The position numbers and the translations under genes were made by a program. Below, in pieces: positions 48,176 through 58,400 of a stretch of 64,000 nucleotides of DNA (position 1 is its first letter; each line of letters begins with the position of its first letter). The DNA is from Opisthorchis felineus. Its lineage: Eukaryota > Platyhelminthes > Trematoda > Opisthorchiida > Opisthorchiidae. Location of the stretch: the NCBI GenBank assembly GCA_004794785.1, contig SJOL01009412.1, positions 359,944 to 423,943 of the forward strand, given 5' to 3'. The notes beneath the pieces are model-generated. The model made no database searches. It saw nothing but the letters and a program-made list of their open reading frames with translations, and was not told the origin of the DNA.

Positions 48176-50899
48176 GTGTATATTACCTCGATGATGAGGG
48201 CGCTTTCCTGCGAATTTTCACACACATATTATGAAGGCACTTCCATGCCCAAATCACAGATGGGTAATGCCCAAAAAAGTAACCACCGAAAAGTGAAAAT
48301 CTAACAACGAGAATCATTCAGTATCGCAACTGGTGGTGAAAAGAAATTGCTCTACGAATTAGCAAATCCGTACGGTAAATTCAGTTTCTAACAGCGGAAT
48401 GGTTGTTAGTGGTGGCATCGAGGCCAGTCTCTAATCAGTGCACCGTTAAAGACCCAACTCGTGTCGTTAGAGAGGAGTATGCGATAATTTATCTGCAGTA
48501 AATGGTGACAATAAAAGCACCTTGCATGCAACGCGTGCTTATCAGCGAGCCTCAAGTTGAGGCTTCAGTTTCCCGACAATTTCACTCCCTGGTGACATGC
48601 ATGATTGCGTTGATTCGCTTTACTTTGGCTTTCTGTCCATACGAATATGACGTGTAACAACAAGTTTCTTTCTGGCCTGCAATCACTAAGTGACCCTCAT
48701 AGCAAGAGTCCTTCAAATACACCACTCGAAGCACATGACCACTATCCGAACCGTCTCCATAAGAGAGGATGGCAAACAATTGTAGAAACTACGCCGCCAC
48801 TTCATATTTCCCCATTCATTCAGGCTGTTCAGAATCCAAAGCCTACGCTGTCATACCAGTGCAGTGTTTTCGCCAGCAAAATACGCGAGAGTGGACCACA
48901 AATGAATTGGCACGGTTTGTGTGTTTGTTCTGAATACATGCACCGTTTCTCTTCTCTATAATCAGCTGGTAACACGATGAAAAATCTGTGCAACTAAAGA
49001 CTAGAACACATATATCAGGCTGTGACCAAAGTCAGTAAGGTGTACAAAGTGTGCGGATGAAACCCTTAATCCTCCTAAAAAAGATCAGATAAGTATAGGT
49101 GGTGTGGCAAAGTTATACATGAGATTTTGAGAACTGGGGCCTACTTTATATTCACTAACCCAAACGGGTGAGCAGAACATGAAGCGATATGGTCCTAAGT
49201 AAGAATCAGTTTTTGCTAAGCTGGTTCCTTGTTTCCTTATCAATTCAACTTAGCTTCTAATTTGAGTAATTTAACAAAAACACTTGGCAACTAGACCTGG
49301 ATAGGTCACCAAACGGTTCGCAAAATTTCCATACTGATCACATGATCCAGTCTGACATAAGAGGTTGCTTGTGTGCAACCAAACAGTGAATCTAAGGTTC
49401 AAATGAGAACCAAAGCAACGGGACAAAATACAAAGAGTGATATAAGTTCATAGCGTTGGATGCTTCCACTTTGTGTGCAGATTTCACAAAAATTTCAAAC
49501 AGACTAGATAGTGCTCAGTAGGACAGAGAGTATACTTAGGTCCTCACTGAGGAGTTGCATTTATTCTTCATATTATTTCCACTCAAAATATTGCGGAAAC
49601 GCTCCACACAAAATATCTTGACAGGCCTAAACGAGGGCATTAACACTAAAAAAGCCTACAGTCTCAATGTGAATTGGTTTGTCCATAACCATGTATACAC
49701 CTACAGACGCAGATGAGGTATGGAGGAGTGATTTCAACCCAACTTCCTACTCGGTCAACTAGATCAGGTAACTGTCCAACTTGCTTTCTTTTCAACTTCC
49801 CGTGCCTCATGTTATCGTTCCTCAGTTCCAATTGTGTATGCAAAACTACAAGCCAATATATATTAGCCATAGTTACGAGCAGCCATTTACGTCTGGCTAT
49901 TTCTCACTGATTACAATTCAACAGTCATACAGAAAAAGTCAGGAATTCATGATCAAGCAAGCCCAAACCGTGTTTATATCGTGTGAAAAATTTCCTTCAG
50001 CACCTCAGTTGTGTGCCATACAGCAATCCTAAATAATAACTCTTAAAAGTAAATTTTCACCGGCCCTCCTGCAATACCGAAAATGCATACCTACAGAGAG
50101 AGCACCTGGAGACCGACCACAGGTGCCATACATTGTGTACTACAGGACAGCGAAATTCAAACACCAACATGCATATTTTTAAGTGTATCCTAAACCCGAA
50201 GTGTGAGTATAAAACTACCGCTCTGAGGGAAGATACGATAATAACTGAGGCACGTGTCACAAGAAATAATGGTTGATCTTACAAGGTACTGAGAAAAGAT
50301 CGACTGCATGTGCGTCCACAATAGAGAAGAATTTCCGCCCAGCTAAATGAAAATTGTCACTCCAAACAGGACGTACTTGATTCTGCTGAGAACTGGGAGG
50401 GGGGCGGTTTACCACATAATCCTAGACAAGCAGGTGAAGCTCGATAAACGCGGATGCACAAGACTTACTGAGAGATGTGAGGTATATGGCATGCCAGTGA
50501 AAACGTCGACATAGTCTAGGCATCAGCGAACCTACGAACATCTTGACACAATGTCACCAGTGGAAGTCTAAACGATGATACACCTCAGGTAACCTCAAAG
50601 GTGGGTGGGTGCGATTGAAAGAATGATATCCAAACAACATGACTTGTTAGATATATGGGATCGTAAATGTCCAAATCATCATGAGTTGGGTAGAAATCGA
50701 TTAGAATAAGCACACACTTCGACGCATTCAACGTACCCATCCATGAAAACAACAGAGGAACTGTTTCAGTATAGATTCAAGGACGTTTGAGAAGGTGCGT
50801 GAATGAACTGAGAATTCATCATACATACATCATACATCAAAAGCACCTTGGATTTGATTACACAAATCACTGCATACGTCTGCGGCAACGGGGGCAGGT

Positions 50900-51030
50900 T
50901 CGAAACTATCACATCTCGCCGAAAAGCAGTTTATTTTTTTATTGCATTTGACCATGGAAATTCGTTCACTTGAAGTCTCACATGTCATCCATTTTCATGG
51001 TGACAAATCCGAATGATAATCAACACTACA
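50900..51030 (+). repeat. Dispersed repeat C, copy 1
   Basis: It matches 63545-63690 in the same direction: CTCGCCGAAAAGCAG versus CTCGCCGAGCAGC, TTGACCATGG versus TTGACTACGG, and the block GTCATCCATTTTCATGGTGA versus GTCATCCATTTTCATGGCGA followed by CAAAT. A B-box-like GGTTCGAAAC lies just before it at about 50897, so it may be a SINE body. Confidence 0.6.
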
Positions 51031-51419
51031 CAACAACTCCGTTGTGTCGGTATCCATGACAGAGTAAATGAGATGCGTTTCTACATCAAAACATCTAGCA
51101 TCAGAGTTAATGATCGGATTTCCAAGGAAGGCTATGACAGCACGACAGAAAATTGTAAAATAAGTTCCAACGTGGAAATCAATATGCGATAGAGTAGAAC
51201 GAACATGGCGGTACAACTACTCAAAATTGACGATGGAACGAAATGGCGGAAACTCAGACAGTAACAGAGCATCTTATGGGACCACACTGCAGAACAATTA
51301 CTGCACCGTTGTGAGACGAGGTAATATGAATATTGAGTTGTCGTTGATGCATTCTGAACATGGATTCATTGGAAATAAGTTATTGCATGAATAGATAAGC
51401 AGTCGACAATTCGCCGGCA

Positions 51420-51540
51420 ACATGCTGAGGGTACACCCTAATCTCCGTTCGAAATGCCGACGGACCGGGGTCGAACCTCGCGTGCTTAAAATGCCAGAGG
51501 CAGCCAGCCGCTAATGCGTTTGGTTGTAGGCAGATGCTTA
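51420..51540 (-). repeat. Possible tRNA-derived relic
   Basis: The reverse complement contains a good B box, GGTTCGACCCC (51469-51479), preceded by GCATTTTAAGCACGCGA, but no convincing A box or paired arms. It is probably a SINE fragment. Confidence 0.3.
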
Positions 51541-52426
51541 CACACCTTATGAAATACTTTCATACATGCACACAAGCTCTGATGTCTGACCACTTCGGCA
51601 ACCAATACACACTACGGAGGAAACTGAGCGTACTAAGGACCTTCGGCAATACGGGAAGCGAATGCGGCCGCTGCAAAACTACTCCGGAGAACACGCTCCA
51701 TGAAAAAACATCCTAAAATTCCAAGTAAGTCGCGGTGATGAAACAACGAAAATGGCATGGAAGAAGCCACTCACACGCTGCAACATTCAGTTACAAACAG
51801 ACCGGTCTTATCAGGGTAAACAAATGGATCTCTTCTAAACAGTGTCACACTGTTTGACAAGCCACCTGCAGACCAGCCTAGTTTGTCCAAAAAGTTCGCG
51901 TCGAAAATGGTGTGTAGGATGCCTTCATCAATAGAGCGAGGACTACGATTTTAGGCACACTGAGAATAAATTATCACAGCCTCAGAAATTAGAACGCGAG
52001 GTGATACATCTACTAGGCCACTCCACTACCGAGTGTGCACAAGTCGATCTTGCTCAGCTGTGCCAATAATAACGACGACAGCTACGAAGCATGAGTGCGA
52101 CAGGCTACGGTTATCTCCTTTCCTAGTCGAATCCATTCGGCTATTTGATGGGAAAGCTCGTACGCTCCTCCGACCCATGTTTACAAAGCCTATGGAAACC
52201 ACACAACGCCGGCACTTCGGTCACAAACAAAGCACCCCATGCACAATCAACCGGGACGGCTAGGTGTACCACGGTCGATGACACCCACACGAGTGGCCTG
52301 GACGACCAGCCCACCTACCTACCCACCCGCATAACCACTTGGTCATCGACATGCCCGTCGGCTGGCCCCAAGCCGACCTGAGACAGCTGGCCTATGGGCT
52401 AGACATTCCTTTGTTCACGGTTCGGG

Positions 52427-52670
52427 CCAATGGGCACAGAGACAGACCACCAGGGCAATGCAATGCCTAGACAAATGAACAAGCTCGTTGTGTTTCGCCG
52501 GTTTTGCCAATCACCATCGGGTAAGGCCGACTAATAGTACGGCTTGGTGATTGGTGAATGGGGGGCCTGATCCGATCGATAGGCGGTAAGGTTGTATGAA
52601 ATGTGGTTTTGTGGGGAAAATATAAGGCAGAAGCGGATTTTGCTGGTTGTCTGCGTTGCTCTACTGCGCC
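52427..52670 (+). promoter_or_regulatory. Histone H2B promoter (CCAAT boxes, TATA box)
   Basis: CCAAT boxes lie at 52427-52431 and 52507-52511, an inverted one (ATTGG) at 52550-52554, and a TATA element (AAATATAAG) at 52618-52626, about 45-50 bases before the ATG. The arrangement resembles that of the H3 gene. Confidence 0.75.
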
Positions 52671-53039
52671 ATGGCTCCGAAGGTCGTTTCCGGTAAGGCT
52701 GCGAAGAAGGCTTCGAAGGTGAAGGTTCCGAAGGTTGACAAGAAGAAGAAGCGGAGGAGGAAGGAGAGCTATGCGATCTACATCTACAAGGTGCTGCGTC
52801 AAGTCCACCCGGACACTGGTATCTCGTCGAAGGCTATGTCAATCATGAATTCGTTTGTGAACGACATTTTCGAGCGTATTGCTGCTGAGTCTAGCCGCCT
52901 TGCCCACTACAACAAGCGGTCTACGATCACTAGCAGAGAGATCCAGACTGCCGTTCGTCTGCTTTTGCCCGGTGAGCTTGCGAAGCATGCGGTTTCTGAG
53001 GGGACGAAGGCAGTGACGAAGTACACCAGCACCAAGTAG
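52671..53039 (+). CDS. H2B: Histone H2B
   Basis: It encodes the core histone that pairs with H2A in the nucleosome. It has 122 residues, a single frame and no intron. The N-terminal tail (1-31) is Lys-rich and ends in the basic [11 protein letters not shown] patch; the histone fold runs from about 32 to 100 with [20 protein letters not shown], then [19 protein letters not shown] and [20 protein letters not shown]; the C-terminal helix ends [16 protein letters not shown], in which the Lys of AVTKYT is the position of H2B mono-ubiquitination. The open frame extends eight codons upstream to 52647, but the ATG in GCGCCATGG followed by A-P-K and its distance from the TATA box make 52671 the start. 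Codon use (many CGT, GCT, AAG) looks typical of a highly expressed gene. A histone stem-loop follows; H1 is 26 kb upstream on the same strand. Confidence 0.98.
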   Translation: MAPKVVSGKAAKKASKVKVPKVDKKKKRRRKESYAIYIYKVLRQVHPDTGISSKAMSIMNSFVNDIFERIAAESSRLAHYNKRSTITSREIQTAVRLLLPGELAKHAVSEGTKAVTKYTSTK

Positions 53040-53074
53040 ATTGTGGGTGCCGGTCGAGTAGAGAACGCTTCCAC

Positions 53075-53090
53075 GGCCCTTTTCAGGGCC
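53075..53090 (+). terminator. Histone 3' stem-loop of H2B
   Basis: GGCCCTTTTCAGGGCC has a 6-bp stem and the loop TTTC, the metazoan consensus. It starts 36 bases after the stop codon and is preceded by GAGAACGCTTCCAC, like the H1 site. Confidence 0.96.
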
Positions 53091-53869
53091 ACAACATCCT
53101 GATAGACTTGTTCCTTGTCATTTTCTTTTTTTCTGGTTTTGTTTCGGCTAAGCCGTTAACGGTCTGTGTTGGGGTTTTTTGGGGATTCGGTTGTTTTTTA
53201 CTAAGTGTCTTGTTTCGGGAGAGGTGGGGCGTTCTCGATGAACCAGGTCTGGTGGCCAATTTACATGCCTGTTACAATCCAGTGCGATGTGTCAGTTATT
53301 TCGTACTGATAAAACCTGCCGTTGGACGAAGTCACTATGTACGTCTATTATCTTCCCCTCGTTTACGCTCATGTACTGCCGATGTGCTCTAGTGGAATTT
53401 GGAAATTTTAAAATGTTGCTAATAATTTTGTGGTGGAATCTGGTTCGTCGTACGTTCCGCGGTAACCGGTTAACCCAGATGTCCCGTTTAAATTCGTTAG
53501 CGAGACTACCGCACAATCCGAGTTACAAAAGATGCAAGTATGGTTTAGGGGAGCTTGCAAAAACGCATTCAGGTTAGCTTGAGTAGCGTTTACTGTCAAC
53601 CCAAGGAATCTCAAGGTGAACGAGCCCACTTGAGTATTCATTTTGCAAACTTTACCTTTTGTGAGCTATCCGCATGGTAAGCTATATCTGCACGTATTAA
53701 GTCGTTAAATGGCCTGAAGCAACAACTAACATCAGGTGTGAAGAAGGAAGAGGAACCGGTGTGTTCACAGCACCTATTCGTCGTCCGACATAATGAAAGA
53801 TGGGCGAAATGAAATGGGCTTACTGCGAAGGCCGACTAGACTATTTCAACTTCATGTGCCTGGAAGTCA
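53091..53869. other. Non-coding between H2B and the BEL/Pao element
   Basis: The first 100 bases are T-rich (downstream flank of the histone gene). No 5' LTR of the following element and no gene was recognised. Confidence 0.5.
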
Positions 53870-54120
53870 TGCCACTTACGCATCGGCCATTGACTGGTTC
53901 ACTTCATGAGAAGTAAACCACAGGGAAGGGTTCCAGTCATTTTCATTTCTGAATGTGAAAATCTTAAGGCATTCGCTTGATCGATGCAGTTTACCACCGA
54001 TCAAATGCCGGTTGTGTAAGAAGTCATCATCCACTTTCACCGACCGAGTTCTTCCATGACGGGAAACGAACCAGAACCACGTGAGACTGCATGGCAGACT
54101 TCCCCAAATCAAATGTATCT

Positions 54121-54570
54121 TTTGTAGTAGTGCCAGTTCGGATTCGAGGACCCGAAGGAGACGCCGTTGTCGACGCCTGTTTGGATAACGGTGCTAGTAC
54201 GACGCTGATTCATAGTTCACTTTTACCAAAAATGGGATTGGAAATGGTACACCTGCGTCATTGATTATTAAAACTATCACTGGAGTGTGCCATAAGATCT
54301 GCATCAGTGTCGTTCTCTGTAGAATCGCTTGATTCTGAGGAAGCGATGTCCGTGCTTGAGTTGTTGACTCCATGCCGTGTTTACAGTCACTCGCCCTACG
54401 TCCCGAACACTCCCAGAAGTGGAGACATTGAAGGAAAAACAGTTTCCAGAATTAAAACCGGTGGATATAGGTCTCCTTATCGTCCCAAAGCCACATTGGG
54501 TGATAGAGTAGAAGCTCGGGCGCCCGCAAGACCCTTATCTAGTTAGAGGACCGTTGGGATGGGCAATTGT
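54121..54570 (+). pseudogene. BEL/Pao aspartic protease remnant
   Basis: Starting at 54121 the chain reads VVPVRIRGPEGD, then ACLDNGASTTLIHSSL; DNGAST stands at the place of the active-site D-S/T-G-A/S, with the second residue Asn instead of Ser or Thr. A frameshift near 54250 leads to the frame 54307-54546, and the end near 54525-54572 reads RPLSS-LEDRWDGQL in one frame and RGPLGWAIV in another; the latter is the usual domain end (GPLGW). Stops and shifts show that it is dead. Confidence 0.75.
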
Positions 54571-54867
54571 AAGGTATTTATACTCAACCTGGATGACACT
54601 CAAAGCGAAGCAATTTTCCATCACGTCAGTTAAACGGAAGACTTGAATTTACAGCTAAAACGTATGTTCAACTTCGAATTCATCGAAGCTGCTTGTACTA
54701 AGCGAGCAATGTCGCTGAAAGATCGAGTAACCTATGACCGAAAGCTTTGGAAATAGTGGAAGGACACTATCAAATACTCTTACCTTGGAAAGATGGATCC
54801 CCGTGTCTAACAGACAACAAAGGCTTAGCACTCATGAGATTTTTTGTTCTAAAGGGTCGTATTCAAC

Positions 54868-55492
54868 GTGACTGGCTTTAAGAAACTTTACTGTGAAAAG
54901 GTCGATGAGTATGTAAGTAAATGCTATGCAAAAATCGCCTCTGATAGTGTGCAAAATGAAGTTGGCCAGAGTGTGTGGTACCTACTGCACCATGGTTTGT
55001 TTAAAGCAGGAGACAAAGGCAAAGTTCGAGTTGTTTTTGTGCAACAAAAACTTCAAATATCTCTCTGAATTTGCAGCTGTTAACTGGTCCAGATCTGGTG
55101 AAGAGTTTGTGGTCCTTCTAAGGTTTCGGGAACACCTTTACGTGTTGGTCGCAGATACTGAGACGATCTTCTATCAAGTTAAAGTTCCACAATCCGATCG
55201 GGATGCACTACGTTTTCTCTGGTGGACCAACGCTGAGCTTTCTAACCGAGCAATTTCCTACCACATGACTGTTCATCCGTTTGGGGCAACTTCATCGCCC
55301 TGTCGTGCTAGTCTAGCTCTAAGGCGGACTATTAAAACTTTCATGACCCCCTACGGAGACGAAGCGGTAAAAGTAACCAATCAATCCTTCTACGTCGATG
55401 ATTGCCTGACCAGTTTGCCCACGAAGAGAGCGGTAAAGACTACGGCCAAGCATCTGGTGGATTTAATCTTACAGGTTTCTTTAGTAACGTAG
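54868..55492 (+). pseudogene. BEL/Pao reverse transcriptase remnant
   Basis: It begins in frame 1 (54868-55042) with EVGQSVWYLLHHGLFKAGDK and VRVVF, the conserved fingers segment (W-Y-L-P-H-H-G-V). It then shifts to frame 2, which carries VVLLRFREHLYVLVADTE, FYQVKVP, RFLWW, VHPFGATSSP and, at 55391-55402, the catalytic YVDD, preceded by QSF and followed by CL. It returns to frame 1 near 55470. The catalytic Asp residues are present; the two frameshifts inactivate it. Confidence 0.9.
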
Positions 55493-56538
55493 AAGAAGCA
55501 TTGTGTGATGTACCCGGAGCAATATCTAATACAACACCACTTCATCTAGACCATCAACCAGACGACTTAAGGAGAACGTTGGGTGTATTGTGGGAGAATT
55601 CGACTGATTGTTGCTGCTTCAAAGTTAAAAGCTGGGAAGGTATCCCCACTCACCGTGCTTTACTGTCCTACGTACCTACATCGTTTGATCCTCTTGGGAT
55701 GGTTGCACCAGTGCTAGTGTCAGCAAAGTGCCGGATTCAGGATCTCTGTCGAAGGAAAGCTGCCTGGGATGATGCTAAGCCTGAAAATGAAACGTTGAAA
55801 TGTAAGAACTGGTCACTGAACTTACAAAATGTAGAAAGCGTCCGCATACCACGTTGTATCCGGCTCAAATCATTTACTTCAGACTGTAAGACTGAGCTGC
55901 ACGCATCTACTGATGCCTTAGAGAACGGCTATGGTGCTGCGATCTACATCCGATTGATCGATCCGCCGATAATACCTCACCCTGCATTATTGATAGGAAA
56001 GTCCAGAGTTGCCCTCATCAACTACACAAGCCTACCGCGGTTGGAGCTCGCTGCTGCTGTATTCTCTGCTAAGCTAACTGCTTGTGCGGGAGAAGAGCTG
56101 TCTACTGACATAGCTTCCTTCTTTCTCTGGACAGATTCTATGATTGTGCTACAAATAGTCCGCAACCAAACTACACGCTATGAGACCTTCGTGGCTAACC
56201 GACTAGCGTCCATTCTTGATTATTCGGGACCTGAAGATTGGATGTACGTTGAAAGCAAACGCAATCCTGCAGATATAGCTTCCCGTGGTCTACACTCAGA
56301 CGCATCCAAACTATCCATGTGGTTATCTGGCCCTGAATTTTTGAGAAAAGACTCCAACGAGTGGTCCTCTCAACCGGTTAGCTATCCTATTCCCGTTCTG
56401 CATGCTAAGTCAAAAGAATCTGAGCTGGTACATGCGACCTCCACTAACGTATCCTGGATCGATCGTTTCGAACATGTGTCCAGTTGGAGTCTGCTAAAGA
56501 GACTAGTGGCATGGCTGCGCATTTCTGCCTATGGATGA
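55402..56538 (+). pseudogene. BEL/Pao RT connection (A17-type region) and RNase H
   Basis: This is the longest open frame of the window (378 codons by an upstream-extended start). It holds the Pao-specific region after the RT (LGVLWENSTDCCCFKVKSWE, then SYVPTSFDPLGMVAPV) and an RNase H domain with all four acidic positions visible: HASTDALENGYGAAIYI, LPRLELAAAV, FFLWTDSMIVL and KRNPADIASRG. It is open throughout but cut off from the RT by a frameshift and ends in a stop before the integrase. It was joined to the RT as one polyprotein in the ancestral element. Confidence 0.9.
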
Positions 56539-57802
56539 GACGCAGGAGATCTACGCTTCTCGGAGACGAATTATGTGGTAGATTGACCAGAACAGCTTTG
56601 GTGGAGGCGGAATTCCTCATTCTTAGGTCGGTCCAAACAGCTTGCTTCACAAACGAAATAAACCTACTGAAATCCACAGTATCTTCTAACGCTTGGAGGC
56701 CCACGAGAGTGCCGGGTCAACTACGACGACTCTCCCCAATCATCCATCAAGGTATTTAACGTGTTGGAGGACGCCTGCGATGGGCTCCAGTGTCTCTCGA
56801 TATGAGACACCCAGTAATTCTCCGAAGCCATCGTTTCGTAACCAAGCTCCTCGTCAAGCATACCCACATACTAAACGGCCATGCTGGAACTTTGCACGTC
56901 CTTAATGTGCTGCGCGAAAAATATTGGGTTATCAAAGGTCAAGCGGTCGTCCGGGGTGTCCTACATTTTTGTTTTCACTGCAAACGCCGGCATTCTTAAC
57001 CTGAGGTACAAATTATGACCCCAATTCCCGAGGATAGAATGTTAACTTCGCGGCGGTTGGTGTTGATTATTTTGGACCTTTATTGGTAGAGCGAGGTCGT
57101 GGGGTTGAAAAACGTTACGGATGTATCTTTACTTGCTTGACAATGCGTGCTGTGCTCATTGAGGTGGTTTGTTCTCCCGAAACGGACTCGTTTTTGTGCG
57201 CTTTTTCCAGGTTTGCTGCCCAGCGAGGATGTCCAATTTGTATCTATAATGATAATGGCACAAATTTTCGCGGTACTGAAGCTGAGCTCAAGCAGAAACT
57301 TCAACACATGAACCAGGAGAGAGTGTCTAAAACCCTACTGCAACGAGGATGTGATTGGATCTTTACTCCACCAAAGGCCAACAACGGAGGCATCTGGAAA
57401 AGAATGATACGCTCTATCCGGAGGATATTGAGGTCGCTACTTGGTGATCAGCTGGTAACTGATGAAGTCCTCACAACAGTGCTAACCGAAGTGGAAAAAA
57501 TCATTAATGAACGATCCCTGACGAATTTATCAGATGACCCTGTCGATCTTGGGACAATTACTCCTAATCATCTATTAGTCCGCGGTAACCCGTCAGTCGA
57601 AAACTCATCTGAATCGAACATGAAGCTAGCTCGACGATGGCGCCAGGTGAAACAGCTGGCAGATGCTTTCTGGATCCGATGTTTGAAGGAACACTTGCCT
57701 ACGCTGCATCAAAGACATAAGTGGGTGGAAACTGGCCGTGATCTTAAGGTGGGGGGCTTGGTTCTCTTAGTCGATACGTCCGTATCTGTGGGGTTCATGT
57801 AA
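56539..57802 (+). pseudogene. BEL/Pao integrase remnant with lost catalytic Glu
   Basis: After several shifts (56539-56789) the frame 56790-56999 shows the zinc-binding HHCC part (H-x-H within LVKHTHILNGHAG, then CFHCKRR) and ends in TAA at 56997. After another shift near 57050 the core frame follows: GVDYFGPLL with the first Asp (codon 57065-57067), then IYNDNGTNFRG with the second Asp (57251-57253), then GGIWKRMIRSIRRIL. The position normally occupied by the third catalytic residue Glu (G-G-x-W-E-R) is Lys (AAA, 57398-57400). The frame then runs open to 57802. The core is open for 239 codons in spite of this change. Confidence 0.88.
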
Positions 57803-57962
57803 GAAGGGTGTTGTACAAACGGTTACGTCAGGAAAGGATGGACGAGTTCGTGACGTCATGGTTCGAAAACTGACGGGACTCTTGAAAAGAGATGTTCGAC
57901 AATTGTGTTTTCTGGAGCAAACCATTGAAGATGATCAAAGTTCACCCTTGACTCCGGGGGAA

Positions 57963-58400
57963 TGTTAATTACGTGACGTAATTATTTATGTTTCCCTATT
58001 CTTCAGACTAATTCATTACCCTTCAGGTAACAGCTCAAGTTTCAAGACTCAACTATTCTATTTTATACAAAGTCGGCTCTATGTTAACTGTTTCTATATT
58101 AACTGTTTTCATGACTCGATTTATTCATATTCATTTCTAGTTTTTCTGTTGAACATTTTGTCCCACTTTGAACTGCACATTTTCCCCGTTTTATTTGTCC
58201 GATAGCACAATGCCCTTTTTGTGCCATGCTGTGTTGCTAACTGCCCAAGGTTCAATCTAGCCGTAGGCTTTCCTTTAATTCTGCTCATTATTTACTGTTA
58301 ATTTCTTTTTGAACCACGGCCTACCTATCTATACTATCTGTCCACGTCTAATTCAATATATTGTTTGCTGACTAATTGCGACTACTGAACAAACGCAGGT
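57963..58400 (+). repeat. Presumed 3' LTR of the BEL/Pao element (start only certain)
   Basis: TGTTAATTACGTGACGTAAT starts directly after the purine tract GGGGGAA, which is where a 3' LTR with a TG start should begin. The 17-bp palindrome 57967-57983 lies within. The end is a guess, since no second LTR is present for comparison; the following T-rich sequence is of normal LTR length. Confidence 0.5.
57967..57983. promoter_or_regulatory. Palindromic CRE/AP-1-like site in the presumed LTR
   Basis: AATTACGT and ACGTAATT flank a single G, giving a perfect palindrome that contains TGACGTAA, close to the bZIP/CREB site TGACGTCA. Binding is inference. Confidence 0.5.

Larger units (their letters stand above)
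48176..52400. other. Non-coding, no gene recognised
   Basis: No frame with a recognisable domain. It includes the repeat C copy at 50900-51030 and a possible tRNA-like relic at 51420-51540. No other structure was recognised. Confidence 0.4.
53870..57962 (+). mobile_element. Broken BEL/Pao LTR retrotransposon, internal region
   Basis: Domains follow in BEL/Pao order on the plus strand: a trace of the gag C-terminal zinc-finger region (about 53960-54060, with GCVRSHHPLSP), retropepsin (54121-54570), reverse transcriptase (54868-55492), RNase H with the Pao A17-type region (55402-56538), integrase zinc-binding domain (about 56790-56999), integrase core (57050-57802) and a C-terminal DUF5641-like piece (57803-57957, VTSGKDGRVRDVMVRKLTG). 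A purine tract GGGGG at 57956-57960 precedes the presumed 3' LTR. Most of gag and the 5' LTR are missing or unrecognisable. At least five frameshifts or stops make the copy inactive. Confidence 0.9.

Noticed and set aside
21799..52426. H2A or H4 genes between the histones
   Set aside because: No frame or fragment with H2A or H4 signature (for example AGLQFPVGR or LIYEETR) was seen on either strand.
52647..52670. Upstream extension of the H2B frame
   Set aside because: It falls just after the TATA box; the ATG at 52671 gives the standard M-A-P-K start.
53091..53869. 5' LTR of the BEL/Pao element
   Set aside because: No match to TGTTAATTACGTGACG or to the T-rich sequence after 57963 could be found here.
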